NCBI GenBank assembly: GCA_030063045.1
Contig: JAQSEB010000111.1
Location: forward strand, 868,001-932,000
Reading direction: 5' to 3'
Length of the DNA: 64,000 bases
Source of the DNA: Pratylenchus scribneri
Lineage: Eukaryota; Nematoda; Chromadorea; Rhabditida; Pratylenchidae
This document shows positions 11,040 to 23,900 of this stretch, piece by piece. The notes under the pieces were generated by a model. It was not told the origin of the DNA, did not search any database, and saw nothing but the letters and a program-made list of their open reading frames with translations. A program made the position numbers and the translations under genes. Numbering within the stretch: the first letter of the stretch is position 1; every line of letters starts with the position of its first letter.

Positions 11040-13317
11040 ATGTCAAAAATAATTTATAAAAATGAAGCATTGTTTACTTCAATTTTAGAAATGAATAATT
11101 CGGAAAAAGAAAATCAGCATCAGTCGGATATTCTCCGGAATAGCAATGGCACAAAATTTCCACCCCTTCGCTTTTTCCTCATTTCACTTTTGGTCACAAT
11201 TGGTGCCTCATTCCATTATGGCTATCAATTAACGCTGACCAGCCCGGCGGAGGAGGCATTCGTCCATTTTGTGAACAATTCAATCAGTGGCCATTATGGC
11301 CTCAATTTGGACAAAAATAAATTGGAAGTGGGCCAAATTGATTTGGTCTTTGATTTAATTTGTTATTTTTAGGCCATTTGGAGTTGTACAGTCTCACTTT
11401 TCTTTGCCGGTGCCGTTCCAGGCTCGGTTTCCCTCAGTAAAATTGCCGACACATTAGGCAGAAAGAAGGGAATGATTTTGGCCAATTTGGCCATCATTTT
11501 TGCTTGCGCAATGGAAGCAGCGGCCAAATTTGTAATTCAAAGAATAAATTTACAAATTTGATATTCAAATTAGGCAAATAGCATTGAATTATTTGCCATT
11601 GGCCGATTAATGCTTGGATTTTGGGTGATCGCTGGAGTTGGAGTTGGCTCCGTATTCCTCACAGAATGCAGGTATAATTTAATTAAAAACATTAATTTTG
11701 ACTAATTTTCAAGTCCAAAATATTGTCGAGGGGCAATTGGCGTGATGACTGGTAAATGAGAGTAATTATTTAAAATAATTTAATATTTAAGCACTTATGA
11801 TTCAAATTGGCACAATTGCCGGTGCCATTGTTGGCATTCCCCAATTGTGGGGCAATTCCAGCCAATGGTGGATTATGTATGCCTTTGAGGGTGCCTTCCA
11901 AATTATTGTCTTTTGTTTGCTATTTCCTCTTCATGAAACACCAAGGTATTCATTCCATTATTATTTATTTTAATTAATTTAAATTTGTTTAAATTTAGTT
12001 TTCTTCTTTTCCACAAAAGGGTGGAGGAAAGCAGAGAATCAATTCGATTTTATTATGGCATAAATTCAGATGAACAAATCCAATTGATCCAAAATGAAAT
12101 GCAAAATAATTTAAAGGCGAATACAAATTCAGCCGGAATGTTCGCCGTTTGGAGGGATCGAAAGAGTACAACAAGAAGGGGACTTTGCATTGCTTTGACC
12201 CTTGGATTTTGCATGGCATTTTGCGGTGTAGCTGGTGAATAAAATTAAATTATTTTTTTATTTCTTTTTTTAAATTGGTTTACGGCCTTTTAAAATTTTT
12301 GACACTGTTATTTTTGACCATATTGGAATTTTATTTTTTACTATTTTTCAATTAATTTTATTATATTTTTTTAACAATTTTTTTTCTCTCACTCAAAGTT
12401 CTGACTGCCTATAATGTTGGAATATTGCGGAATATGGGAAATAGTGAGTTGGAAGCATCCTTGGCAAATGTTGCAATTATGGGCATTAGTCTGGTCAGTT
12501 TATTATTATTTTCAAAATATATAATATTATTTTGCCATCAGATTTTTGGCATAATTTCTGCTTTGCTTGTCGATCGACTTGGTCGTCGCCCACTAATGTT
12601 GGCTTCATTTTTGGCAATGATTTTGACAAATATTTCAATAGCCAGTCTAATGTATTTTCATCGGCATTTTCAACAGGCAAATTAATTTTTATTTTGAAAA
12701 ATTCAATCAAAAAATATCATAAAATTAATAAAATATTTGGCCTTCTTAAAACGATTAAAATTAATAATTAAATAAATTTAAATGGATTTTAAAAATGGCA
12801 TTTTAAAATTTTCTCAATTAAAATTAATATTTTTTATTTCCTCATTTTCAGTCAATTTTCATTCGAATTTCATTGGTTTTTTCAATTACCCTCTTCCAAT
12901 TGGAATTCACTTTTGGTCTTGGTTCACTTTTTTATTTTATTGCCACCGAAACTGTTGGCCAACATGCTCGATCCGCCGCCCAGGGATGGGCAAAATTGGC
13001 ACACACTTTCAGGTAAATTTATTATTTAAAAAATAATTTAAAATTTATTTTAAGCCGAACTGCAGTTTTGGCATTATATTTGCCATTGAGAAATATGATT
13101 GGTGATGCCGAGGCAAATTTTAATTTAATTTTATTTTGAATTTATTTTATTTTCCCAGGCTTATGCCCTTCTTTTCCTTCCAATTCTAAGTTGTGCAACA
13201 TTTTTCATTTATTTCTGCATGCCCGAAACAAAAAATCACAATTTGCTTGAAGTTGAGGCAGAAATGAAGAAATTACCAAAATTGGGAAATTTTGGTTTTT
13301 GGCGAAAGACAAAATAA
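11040..13317 (+). CDS. GLUT-type facilitative sugar transporter (major facilitator, SLC2-like)
   Basis: Twelve-helix transporter predicted to move hexoses across the plasma membrane. Eleven exons sum to 1,581 nt, 526 residues: 11040-11327, 11373-11531, 11574-11671, 11714-11751, 11792-11945, 11999-12234, 12399-12493, 12542-12676, 12852-13012, 13055-13112, 13159-13317. Family signatures: TLGRKKG in the loop 2-3 position, TECSPKYCRGAIGVM, VDRLGRRPLML in loop 8-9, ATETVGQHARSAAQGWA, and C-terminal CMPETKNH. The N-terminal FHYGYQLTLTSPAEEAF matches the GLUT start of helix 1. Introns 8 and 10 begin with GC rather than GT; the downstream exons are in frame only with these donors. Confidence 0.92.
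12677..12851 (+). other. GC-AG intron 8 of the sugar transporter
   Basis: The exon ends CAACAG and the intron begins GCAAATTAAT, ending TTTTCAG. No GT near the junction gives the phase-0 join required by HFQQ followed by SIFIRISLVF. Confidence 0.75.
13113..13158 (+). other. GC-AG intron 10 of the sugar transporter
   Basis: A 46-nt intron starting GCAAATTTTAAT after GATGCCGAG and ending TTTCCCAG. The only nearby GT would give phase 1 and destroy the YALLFLPILSC frame. Confidence 0.7.
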
Positions 13318-13536
13318 TTGATTAAATATAAAAAAGGAAAAAATAATAAATAAATCAATTTCTTTTCATTAATTAAATTTAGCAAATTAAAATATATTTT
13401 GCACAATAAATGTTACATTAAAAAATTTATAATAATTCTTCAATTCTACAATTTTAATTTCAAATCATCCCATTTTACATGATAATAAATATATAATAAT
13501 AATATAATATTTATTAATAATTCATTTTGTCACACT

Positions 13537-15647
13537 TTATAATTTTTTATATTTGTAGAATGTCTTCTTGAATTTTTCTTTTTCATTGAAATCCTTGTCA
13601 CAAGGATGGTTTCCCATCGATTCTGCCATCAAAACATCAATCTGAAGTATTCATTTATTTTTAAAAATTTAAATTATTTTAAATTTACCGATATATTTGT
13701 ATAGAGCTGCTTATATTCAATTTCCCTCAAATTGTAATTCAAATTGATCAGTCCATCTTTTTCCCAATTAGTCTTACGCCATTCCCTCAATTTTTTTTGG
13801 CATTCTTCTTTGATTTTTGCGTTTGTTGGATCATCCGGTTTGTTGATCAATTCTAAACTTGCATAATCTCCAGTTGGTCGTTGCACAAATTCTACTGTTT
13901 GTTTGGACTCTTTATATCTGTGGAAATAAAAATTATTTGGAATTGCAATAATTGAATAGATTTAATTTTTATTTTTATTAAATAATTAATTTTCTCCTAA
14001 TTCTACCTAAATCGCATATCCTCATCTTCGTTTCCCCAGCCCCAATAAATGTTCGAAAATCCATTCGCTTTGTTAAATTGGTCGCCTGTTTGTGCGCATA
14101 TTCCACCAACAATATCTTGTTCCTGTCGTCTAAAAATGAATTAAAAAATTTTAGATTTAATATTAAATCAAAAATTATTATTTTAATATTGCAATATTAA
14201 TAAAATTCTCCAATTTTTCACTTACTCTAAATAATCCCATTCATCGCCAGCAGCAAAAAGCCGAATTGGTCCAGGGCCGCATCTGTAAATGTTTATGTCA
14301 TATTCGGGCACCAAATCAACATCATGAAAAATATAACAATCTTTGTCACCGTATCCCAATTCTATTTGCATTACTTTGTAGGCGGCTGAATTGTTCAAAT
14401 ATTAAATATGTTAAAATTAATTAAATTCACCATTTAGCAATTTAGCCTTGTTGAATTTGTCAATTGTTCCATCCTTTGGATAGGCTTGATCCGCCACAAA
14501 TATTCGATAATCCGCTTGTTGTCTTTGGAGTAATGAGTGCAAAATATTCAGCAATGCCTTCAAATGGGCAAAACGATTCCTTAATAAAATAAATATTTAT
14601 GAAAATAATTAATTTGTGAGGAAAATGCCTGTGCGGAATGACAATCGCAATTCGCCTTCTTGCAATGCATTCTGATTCCGGTGGTTTCCATGCTCCATTT
14701 TTAACATCTGGATATCTTTTCGCCACTTCTTCCATACTATTTGGTGTCGTTTTATTCAACCACCATTTGCCGGCCAGACAAGGCGGGCATTCTGGGCATA
14801 TGTCAGTTTTTTGTCTTGGTTCTTAATTATATTTAAATTATTTTTTAATAAATTATAATTTAGATTATTTGAATGATTTTATTTTTTGAAAAAGATGAAA
14901 ATTATAAAAATCCATTTCAATCAATTTTTGCCTGTAGGAATTCAATCTCTCTGTTGTACTGTAAAATAATTTTTTGTCTCTTTCTATCAAACTCCCTTTA
15001 TTAAGGAGGAAAATCTCATCCTAAATATAATTATTTAAATTCATTTGACCGTAGTCACCCTTACAAATATTTTTTAATAATTTAAATATATATAATAACT
15101 TACCTATTCGAATGTCGAAATTTCCTTCGCTTTTTAATTCATAGCTTATTTCACTTTCATTGATACCAAAAAACGAAGCCAATTCCTGTTTAAAATAATA
15201 TAAAAATGAGAAGAATCTTTTAAAATAAAGCAAACATTTATAATGCAATTATTCAATGTGAATGAAGTATTAATATTACATTCCAATTTAATTGGGCCAA
15301 AAAAGTCATAGAAAAATGGGCCATCATTTAGTCTCAGATTAACTTTCTGTGCCAACTTAATTATGAAAAATATTAAAAATATTTTTATAATCTCCACTTC
15401 CTTGCTATCATTTCGAATAATTTTATTTTCATTCCAATTCCAATTATCAGAAATGAGGAAACGTTTTGACAATCTGGCCATTCTTTCTTTGTCATAATCT
15501 TTCAAATAAATTAACAAACATTTGTACAAACTTAATGGAAAAATATATTTTAATGTCATTATTAATAAATTAATTAATAAACCTATTATTTTCGTCAACA
15601 TTTTTGCATTTTGCTTCCATTTTTCCAGTTTTAATGATGACATCCAT
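13537..15647 (-). CDS. GT7 beta-1,4-galactosyl/N-acetylgalactosaminyltransferase with novel N-terminal region
   Basis: Golgi glycosyltransferase of the B4GALT family (C. elegans BRE-4 class). Exons: 15647-15583, 15530-15398, 15355-15236, 15185-15104, 14821-14629, 14579-14431, 14385-14226, 14129-14007, 13917-13689, 13641-13537, totalling 1,359 nt, 452 residues from the Met I chose; the frame stays open further upstream, so the 5-prime end may be incomplete. Catalytic part: IAIVIPHRNRFAHL, the metal-binding HDVDLVPE, VGGICAQTGDQF, and the donor/acceptor signature GFSNIYWGWGNEDEDMRFR. The first four exons encode about 130 residues (including FYDFFGPIKLEC) that I do not recognise. The intron after exon 5 has a GC donor, fixed by the conserved IPHRNR junction. 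Confidence 0.85.
14580..14628 (-). other. GC-AG intron of the glycosyltransferase
   Basis: On the minus strand the exon ends CCGCACAG, the intron starts GCATTTTCCTC and ends TTATTAAG. The join completes the Arg of the conserved IPxRNR motif, which makes the GC donor the only sensible reading. Confidence 0.8.
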
Positions 15648-16344
15648 AAATGACCAAGAAGGAATTACTTTTTGCAATGTCTCAAAATGTTTGCTAAATT
15701 TTGCACATAAATTATTTAATATTTCTCAAATTCATGAATACCACGGATTTGAGTCCAATTGTGATGAATGATTGATCAAAATAAAAAGATGGATTATTAG
15801 AAGAAATGTTGAAAATTTTGAAGGAATAATGCATTTCATTTTTGAAATAATATTTTGCTAAATTAAATTGGTACTTTTAGGTTATGAAACCCCCCTGTCT
15901 TTATGAAAAATTATGAAAATTATTTTCTAAGGATAAATTTAGACTTCTAATCAAGAATCTGATATCCCAATCCCCTTGGTCATATCAAACCATTTTGGAA
16001 AGAGAATGCCAACTTTTCACCGAAAAAAAGTCAAATTTTACCATTTTGGGTGAGCGGGGAGGGGGACTCATAACCGAAAATTACCATTAAATTATTTTAA
16101 ATAAATATTATAGAGAGAGAATGATTCCAATTTTATATTTTATTTTAAGGTGATTCATCAAATAAAATATCCACGAATCACTAAATATGATTAAACCCCG
16201 AATTTAATAACCCATAAAATCACTTTTATAATTATAATATTTATTATTAAATAATAAATTTCATATCAAAATTAAAACATTTATTTTGATGGCAATAATT
16301 CTTTTCATTGATAATTTTTTGGGTGCGAATTTTTTTTGTCCACA

Positions 16345-16640
16345 AATCAGTGACTTTTTCATACTTGATCTTATATACCTAAAGCTCATACACATTTTAT
16401 AGAACTCATCGAGACGAAATGATTGATATATAGTTTGTTGAGGCTTGATTAAAATAAAACTATATAGTATAAACCAAAAACCATAATATGGTTTAAACGG
16501 CGGTTTAATACTTTGAAATTTGGCCAAACCAAGACAAACCTTATATATCAATTGACGCGTCCTGATGAGCTCTCTATAAATGTGTATAAGGTTTATGGGT
16601 CTAAGATCAAGCATGAAAAAGTTACCCAATAAAACTGGCT
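16345..16640. mobile_element. Foldback repeat, GGTTTAAA family, copy 1
   Basis: Diverged inverted halves: CTCATCGAGACGAAATG on the left and its counterpart CAATTGACGCGTCCTGATGAG on the right, with GGTTTAAACGGCGGTTTAA in the centre. Matches copies near 37.1, 38.7 and 47.2 kb in the blocks for ATAGA-CTCATCAA-GACGCATC, TATATAATTTG and GGTTTGGT. No coding capacity. Confidence 0.55.
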
Positions 16641-17633
16641 TATGGACTAAAAAATTTTATGGACAGAAAAATGTTTTAAATATTCCGATGGCCAATAAAA
16701 CATTAATTTCCATTTTTTCCAAATCTCATTCCCACCCATTCATTCCGTTTCCAACCAGCCTTTATTTTAATCATTCCTTTATCTCCTTTTCTAATCGCAA
16801 TGGCCATAGAATGAAAGGCAAAAAATAAAGGATAGGTGCATTTCCCCTTTTATGCAAAATGGGATCAAAACAATTTTTTTCACTTTATATTCATTCTAAA
16901 ACATTTTTCCTAAAATAATCTTATTTCGGCCAATACTTCCAAAAGCATATTATTCATATTTGAGTACTTAATTTTAATATTTTCCCAACATTCACAATCC
17001 TCATTTATTCCTCTACAGTAATAAGATGAGAATGCGAATGACCATATTTTTTTAAAATCTTAAGTATCCTTATCTAAAAGTCGGCATTCCCTTTCCCCTC
17101 CATTCCATCATCCAACTTTGCCCAATTTACCCTGAGGCTAATTCCCATATTTTTGTATCTCTTTATGCAAAAAATTGCCGTCCGTCATTCATTCTTATTA
17201 CCCTGAGCCATTTTCCCATTGCTTTTTTTATTATTATTTTTGAATTCATCATTTGCCCGCCATTCCCCCATTCCATTTTTAGTTTGTTCTTCAGACCAAA
17301 GTCCATTTTTGTTCGTCAACATTTTTCCCCTCGGCCAATTCCCCCCACCTATACGTGTTCATTTTCCCCAACCCCACCATTTGCCCCTTCAATTATGTCC
17401 CTTTTTTGCATTTATCTTACATTCGGGGCAAAAATCCCCAACCATCATCCACATTTTGCCCCATTTTTGTCCAATCATCCACCAATCCCCAACCATCTCC
17501 CCGCCCATTACACAAAAATATAAATTGTGCCTTTTGGTACATTTTTATTCATTTGTATCTAAATTCTCAAAAATGAATAATTTCTTCCTTATAATTTTTC
17601 CTGTTACTTATCCAATTTAAATTCCCTTTTTCC

Positions 17634-17811
17634 ACAAGAAGGAAAAAGTATCAGAAAAATGAAGGGTCCCCCTATGGGTATGGATAAAGTTAAAATTTAG
17701 GGTTACGTGAGATACTTTTTTATCCCATTAGATCTCTAACCTATTCCAGAATGACCCTAACCCTAATCCTGATGACCCAAAAGGGGGGACCCTTCACTTT
17801 TTCCTTCTTGA
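17634..17811. mobile_element. Small foldback element with TTAGGG-like centre
   Basis: Left arm CAAGAAGGAAAAAGT followed by GAAGGGTCCCCC; right arm its complement GGGGGGACCCTTCACTTTTT and CCTTCTTG. The centre contains GACCCTAACCCTAATCC. About 178 bp, no ORF. The TTAGGG-like run is not the nematode TTAGGC telomere unit. Confidence 0.6.
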
Positions 17812-17981
17812 GGAAAAAAAAGGGATTTGTAAACTGGTTAAGTACCCAAATTTCCTTCATAGACTCAGAAATTCCATTTTACTTTTTCCATTTTTCAGCG
17901 AATTTAAATTTCAGTATTCTCTATTCTCTTCTCTCAAACCAATTTCAATTCAAATCAACAAATTCAAAGGAAACGTGAAAA

Positions 17982-20900
17982 ATGAGCAGCGGTGCGAACA
18001 ACATCCCATTGGGTGAAGTTCGACGTGGAGGCAGCAGCAGTTTGATGGCCCAACGGGGCGGCGGTGGTCAATCTCGGGGCGGAGGCGGAGGACGAGGCCG
18101 TTCTGGACTTGGACGTGGTGGTGCTGGAGGTGGTGGAGGTGGCGGTCAACGCGGAAGAGGAGGATCCAGAGGACGTGGCGCCGGACGTGGAGGCAGAGGC
18201 CGTGGTGGCAGCCGACCTCAACGTCGGGGGTAGGCCAAAATTTTTTTAAATTTTGAGATTTTTGAAATGAAAAATTTATTTAAATTTTGAGATTTTTGAA
18301 ATGAAAAAAAGGGTGCCAATGTAACATATTTTTTTGATCTCCCAGCCTTAAATTTGCCCGAATTTTATTCTTTTCCAGATTTTTGAATTTTCTACATAAA
18401 ATTGGGCAAATTTTCTCCTTAAGGGACCATTTTATCTAGATTTTTCCCTCGGAGTCATTTCTGGCTAAAATTCTTCTTTAACAATGAGGTACATTTTTTG
18501 GCAAATTTTAATCTGAAAAGCAATTTTTCAAAATTATGATCTTTGTTTTCAAATCCGCCGAATTGCTCAAAATAACATTTTTACTAGCATTTATTTTGTT
18601 TTTAATGAGTTTTAAAGATGCCAAATTTTACCCAAATTTTTAAAATTTTTGCCATTATTTTGCCCAAATTTTTAAAATTTTTGTTATTATTTTGCCCAAA
18701 TTTTTAAAATTTTTGTTATTATTTTGCCCAAATTTTTAAAATTTTTGCCATTATTTTGCCCAAATTTTTAAAATTTTTGTTATTATTTTGCCCAAATTTT
18801 TAAAATTTTTGCCATTATTTTGCCCAAATTTTTAAAATTTTTGTTATTATTTTGCCCAAATTTTTAAAATTTTTGTTATTATTTTGCCCAAATTTTTAAA
18901 ATTTTTGTTATTATTTTGCCCAAATTTTTAAAATTTTTGCCATTATTTTGCCCAAATTTTTAAAATTTTTTTTATTATTTTGCCCAAATTTTTAAAATTT
19001 TTGTTATTATTTTGCCCAAATTTTTAAAATTTTTGTTATTATTTTGCCCAAATTTTTAAAATTTTTGTTATTATTTTGCCCAAATTTTTAAAATTTTTGT
19101 TATTATTTTGCCCAAATTTTTAAAATTTTTGCCATTATTTTGCCCAAATTTTTAAAATTTTTGTTATTATTTTGCCCAAATTTTTAAAATTTTTGCCATT
19201 ATTTTGCCCAAATTTTTAAAATTTTTGCCATTATTTTGCCCAAATTTTTAAAATTTTTGTTATTATTTTGCCCGAATTTTTAAAATTCTTACCAAAATTT
19301 TGCCCAAATTTTAACTGATTTTTGTAACCTTAAAGCCAGAATTTTGATTTTTGAAGATGGTAGCCCTAAATGAAAAAGAGTAAATTATCCCAAAATGAGC
19401 TGAAAAATTGGTGATCAAAAATGAAATTTATTTAATAAAATTTAAAACAAATAATTTTTAAAATTTTTTTTAGGAAATTATTATTTTTTTTAAATAAATT
19501 TATATTTTATTTCAGATCCCCATCTACAACAAAATCTGAGATGGAGAAGCGCCGCAAGACTCAGATCCTTGAGGAAGTCAAAAAGCAGTTTGGGGAACTC
19601 AATCTGGAATTCGGCGACCCTCACATGGACCCAAAACGCGATCCGGGCAAAGCTGGCGAGCAAATTGTGGTGAAGACCAACATTTTCGGCATCAAAATGA
19701 ACGAAGAGTGGGTTTTTTTATTAAAATTAATTTATAAATTTAAATAAAAAATTCCTCAAATATTTTTGACCTTTCTAAAAAATATGTTTTAATATTTCTT
19801 CTTTTTCATTAAAAATTTAAATAAAAATCCCCAAATATTTTTGGCCAAAAAATATGTTTTAATATTTCTTCTTTTTCATTAAAAATTTAAATAAAAATCC
19901 CCAAATATTTTTGGCCAAAAAATATGTTTTAATATTTCTTCTTTTTCATTAAAAATTTAAATAAAAATCCCCAAATATTTTTGGCCAAAAAATATGTTTT
20001 AATATTTCTTCTTTTTCATTAAAAATTTAAATAAAAATCCCCAAATATTTTTGGCCAAAAAATATGTTTTAATATTTCTTCTTTTTCACTAAAATTTAAA
20101 TAAAATCACTCAAATAATTTGGCCGTCCCAAAAAATATTAATATTCTTTTTTCCACTTTCAGACGTTCATTCCAACGCTACGACGTCACAATTTCTGCAA
20201 TGCTGAAGAAGAAGAAGGGCCCCAAGGATCCATCAAGTGTGGAGCTGACAAAACGCACAAAGGATGAGTGCGTTTTAAATTATAAAAATTGAACTATATT
20301 TTTATTTTCCAGTTCCGTGGTTGTGGAACGCCGAAAACATTGCGCCGCAGCCTTCGATTGTTTCTTCCAGAAATATCCGGATGTGTTTGGCACAAATCGA
20401 GCCAAACTCATTTATGATATGCAATGCATTCTGTTCACCGATGCCAAAACTCCATTGCAATTCGGCGAACACGGAAACCCGGATAATTCAGAGGGAACAT
20501 TGAAAATGGGCTTGGAGGATTTTGCTGATGAGGAAGTGCTGAAAGAATTCAAATTTATCAAAGTGAGAATTTGGGAAATTGAATTGTGGTGCCAAACTGA
20601 ATAATTTTGACAGATGCTCCTGAAAAAGGTGAACAAAATTGTGGAAATGAGCAGTTTGTCATTGCTGAACAATGACATGACACAACAAAATGTGAGTAAA
20701 TTTAATTTAATTATTTTTGAATATAATTTTAATTCATTTTTAGCACACTCTTCCACAATTTTTGGAATTGGCCGTCACACAAGAACCGCTGAATCAACCG
20801 TAAGTTTATTCTTTAAATTTGTTAATAAATTTGAGAAAATAATTAAATATTCCAACAAAATAAATTTTTATTTTTTTTAATTTTTTCCAATTATTTTTCG

Positions 20901-23900
20901 GTTTAAAATTTGAAAAATTATAATTAAATATATTCCCATAAAATTTATTAAATTTTTTTATTTCCCAATTATTTCATTTTAAAATTTATAAAAATTATAA
21001 TTAAAAATAATCTCATAAAATAAAATTTTTTAATTTTTTTCCAATTATTTTTCGTTTTAAAAATTTGGAAAAATTATAATTAAATATTTCCATAAAATAA
21101 ATATTTTATTTTTAATTCCCCAATTATTTTTCCAGTGATGAACATGTCATCCTGGGGCATAGCAGTTACTTACTACACCCAGAGAATTATGGATTCTGTT
21201 CAAATGATGGGCCAATTCTCAGCAAGGACAACAAATACTTGGGCATCGGCATTCACAAAGGCGTTCGCTATGTGGAAGGCCCGGCAGGCAGAGATGGCAA
21301 AAAAGTTGGACTTGTCGTGGAAAGCAAAAAGGTCGGTTTAATTATTTCTTAATTACCGTATATATTTTTTAATTCCTCTTGTGGAATTATTTTCCAACCC
21401 TCAAAAAATGTGATGAATTATTAGAAAGAAGGGGAACTATTTTTCAATGTTCCCGTAGGGTGAAAAATTATTTTCTGATGGATTAAACATTAAATGTTAA
21501 AATTATTCTCCAAAAAAGGAAAAATATTTTTTGGTAAATATGAAAAAGGTACACAGAGTTTTATATGCTCCTTTATTTCGCTTAAAAGATCCTATCAATT
21601 TGATAACCCATCCTTAACAATTCGGCGGGGAATTTATCACAGGAAAATGGTACAAAACGAACAAATCGAAGAATATAATTTTAAAAATTTCAAAATAAGT
21701 ATTTTATTGGAATTTGGTGAAATATGTCAAAGGGAGGGAAGCTTATCTGCTGATGTCATTTTTTTTAGAATTTTTTTAGAATTTTTAATTAGGACGATTT
21801 TTTGCATTTTCAGAGGGGGAATTTATAGAGTATTTGAGAATGGTATAGAAGATATTAGGGAATTAAAAGAGTATATACGGTATATTGAATAATATTTTTT
21901 AAATTTTTACAAAAATAATTAATTTATTTTTCATCCTTTTTATAGACCCCTTTCCACAACATTGATGCCAATTTGATCTACAAGGCTTTGTCGATTGTTG
22001 GCCAGAACAACATGCGCGATGATGGCGCCATTCGGCAGAATTGCATTGCTGGCCTTAATCAGCAATTCAAAAGTGAGTAGAATTAATTCAATTTAAATTT
22101 AAAATTAATATTTAATTTTTTAGATCTGTTTGTTGAGTGCAGATATCCAAACAAAAATAGAAGAGTTATTCAGTTAAGTGGAATCTCCAAGCACACTGCG
22201 CATGAATATTCCATCGAGATCAAGCCGCCGAAAAATGCACCAAAAGGAGAACGTCCACGTCGTCTGACTGTGGAAAATTATTTCCTGGAACGATATGAGC
22301 AGCGACTCGAGTAAGTCAAAATTAATTTGAATTAAATATTTAATAAATTTATTTTAGATTCCCAATGGCGCCATTGGCCACCAGTTATGAAAATGGGCAG
22401 ACCAATTATTATCCGATGGAGATTCTTTGGCCTGTGGACAATCAACGCGCCCAATTGAGCCAGCTGAGTGCCCGCGAAACAGCCGCAATGATTCGGGTAC
22501 TTAATTAAATCATTTATTTAATTACATTTTAATTTATTCCAAAATTTTAAAATATTTAATTTAAATTTAAAATAATTAATTTATATTTTAATTTATTTTT
22601 GATTCCAAAATTTTAAATTATTTAATTTAAATATAAAATAATTAATTTATATTTTAATTTATTTTTGATTCCAAATTTTAAAATATTTAATTTAAATATA
22701 AAATAATTAATTTATATTTTAATTTATATTTTAATTTATTTTTGATTCCAAATTTTTAAAATATTTAATTCCCCTTTTAAGGCTGCCGCCGTTCCACCAG
22801 ATCAACTCAAACACCAAATTGAATGCTCATTGACTGCGTTGAATGTGAAGGAAAGCGCTTACTTGAAGGAGGCCGACATTAAGATAAGTTTTACCACCAA
22901 AAATGGAACATTAAATATTTTCCACTTTTTTACGTTGTGAGTCAGTTGAAAGCAAATGCGCGCCAACTGCCCCCGCCCATCATCCTCGGGAGAGACGACA
23001 AAGAATCGGGCGTTGATAAGGGCACCGGAAAATTCCAAATTCGGGACTCCTTCTTCTTGCCAGCCACCATCGAAAAATGGGCCTTCTATTTGATCCGCAG
23101 TGGTGGCAGAGGCGACTTGAAATTTGAGGAACCGGAAAAGGAGTGAGTGGAATGGGGATTGGGGAATATGGAAAAATGGGAATTAAATTGGCAATTTTAA
23201 GAAAATTCATCAAGGCTTTCATGAACACATGCCGGGGATATGGAATGACGTAAGTGATTAAAAATTGAATTTAAATAAATTTTATAAATAATATTTGAGG
23301 CTTTATTTCAATTAAAGAAATATTTATCTAATATTTTTAATATTCCAAATTTTTAGCATCAACAATCCTGATGACATGGGCGAATTGGATCCAGTTGAAG
23401 AGCACATATTGAAGCAATTCAAATTGATGTGCGATGAGCAATGCGATTTCGTCTTCTTCATTACCAGCGATGGGGTCACCAACATGCACGGTGGGAATAT
23501 AAAATCAAACTTTTTTTATAATAAATTTTGACAATTTTAAGATGTGATCAAAAGAGGCGAACGCGAATTCCATGTTGTCAGCCAAGGTGGGATTTTTGGG
23601 GAATATTGGATTTTATTATTCATTTTTACTCATTTTTCAGATTTGAAGCTGAGCAATGCGGTGGAAATTGTGAACCGAGGAAAGCAGGAAACATTGCAGA
23701 ATATCGTTTATAAAACCAATGAAAAGATGGGCGGAATCAACTATTCAATTAAAATTCGGGACCAAAGGTAAATTGAATATTTAAAATTAAAATTCATCAA
23801 TTTGCCATTTTAGCATCCAAAAATTGGCCGAGGAAACTCTTTTCATTGGTTTGGGCACTTCGCATGCTGGCGCAATGGGCAATTATGAACGTGTTCGCGG

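Larger units (their letters stand above)
15740..17981. other. Intergenic region with two foldback elements
   Basis: 2.2 kb between the divergent glycosyltransferase and Argonaute genes. Contains a GGTTTAAA-type foldback (about 16345-16640) and a smaller foldback (17634-17811). From about 16680 to 17600 the plus strand is pyrimidine-rich (runs such as CCCCACCATTTGCCCC); the frames seen there are low-complexity and not credible as genes. The last part should be the Argonaute promoter. Confidence 0.45.

Noticed and set aside
14865..15020. A 51-codon exon-like minus-strand frame (DEIFLLNKGSLIERD) inside the glycosyltransferase intron
   Set aside because: It looks coding, but neither neighbouring junction gives the right phase, and skipping it joins flanking exons perfectly. 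Possibly a relic or alternative exon.
17219..17620. Pro/Phe/His-rich frames of up to 133 codons
   Set aside because: Translation of pyrimidine-rich DNA in three overlapping frames; no conserved pattern.
17964..18221. Ser/Ala-rich antisense frame over Argonaute exon 1
   Set aside because: It is a translation of the complement of RGG codons with no independent support.
18634..19290. CRISPR-like array
   Set aside because: Simple head-to-tail satellite without unique spacers, in a eukaryotic intron.
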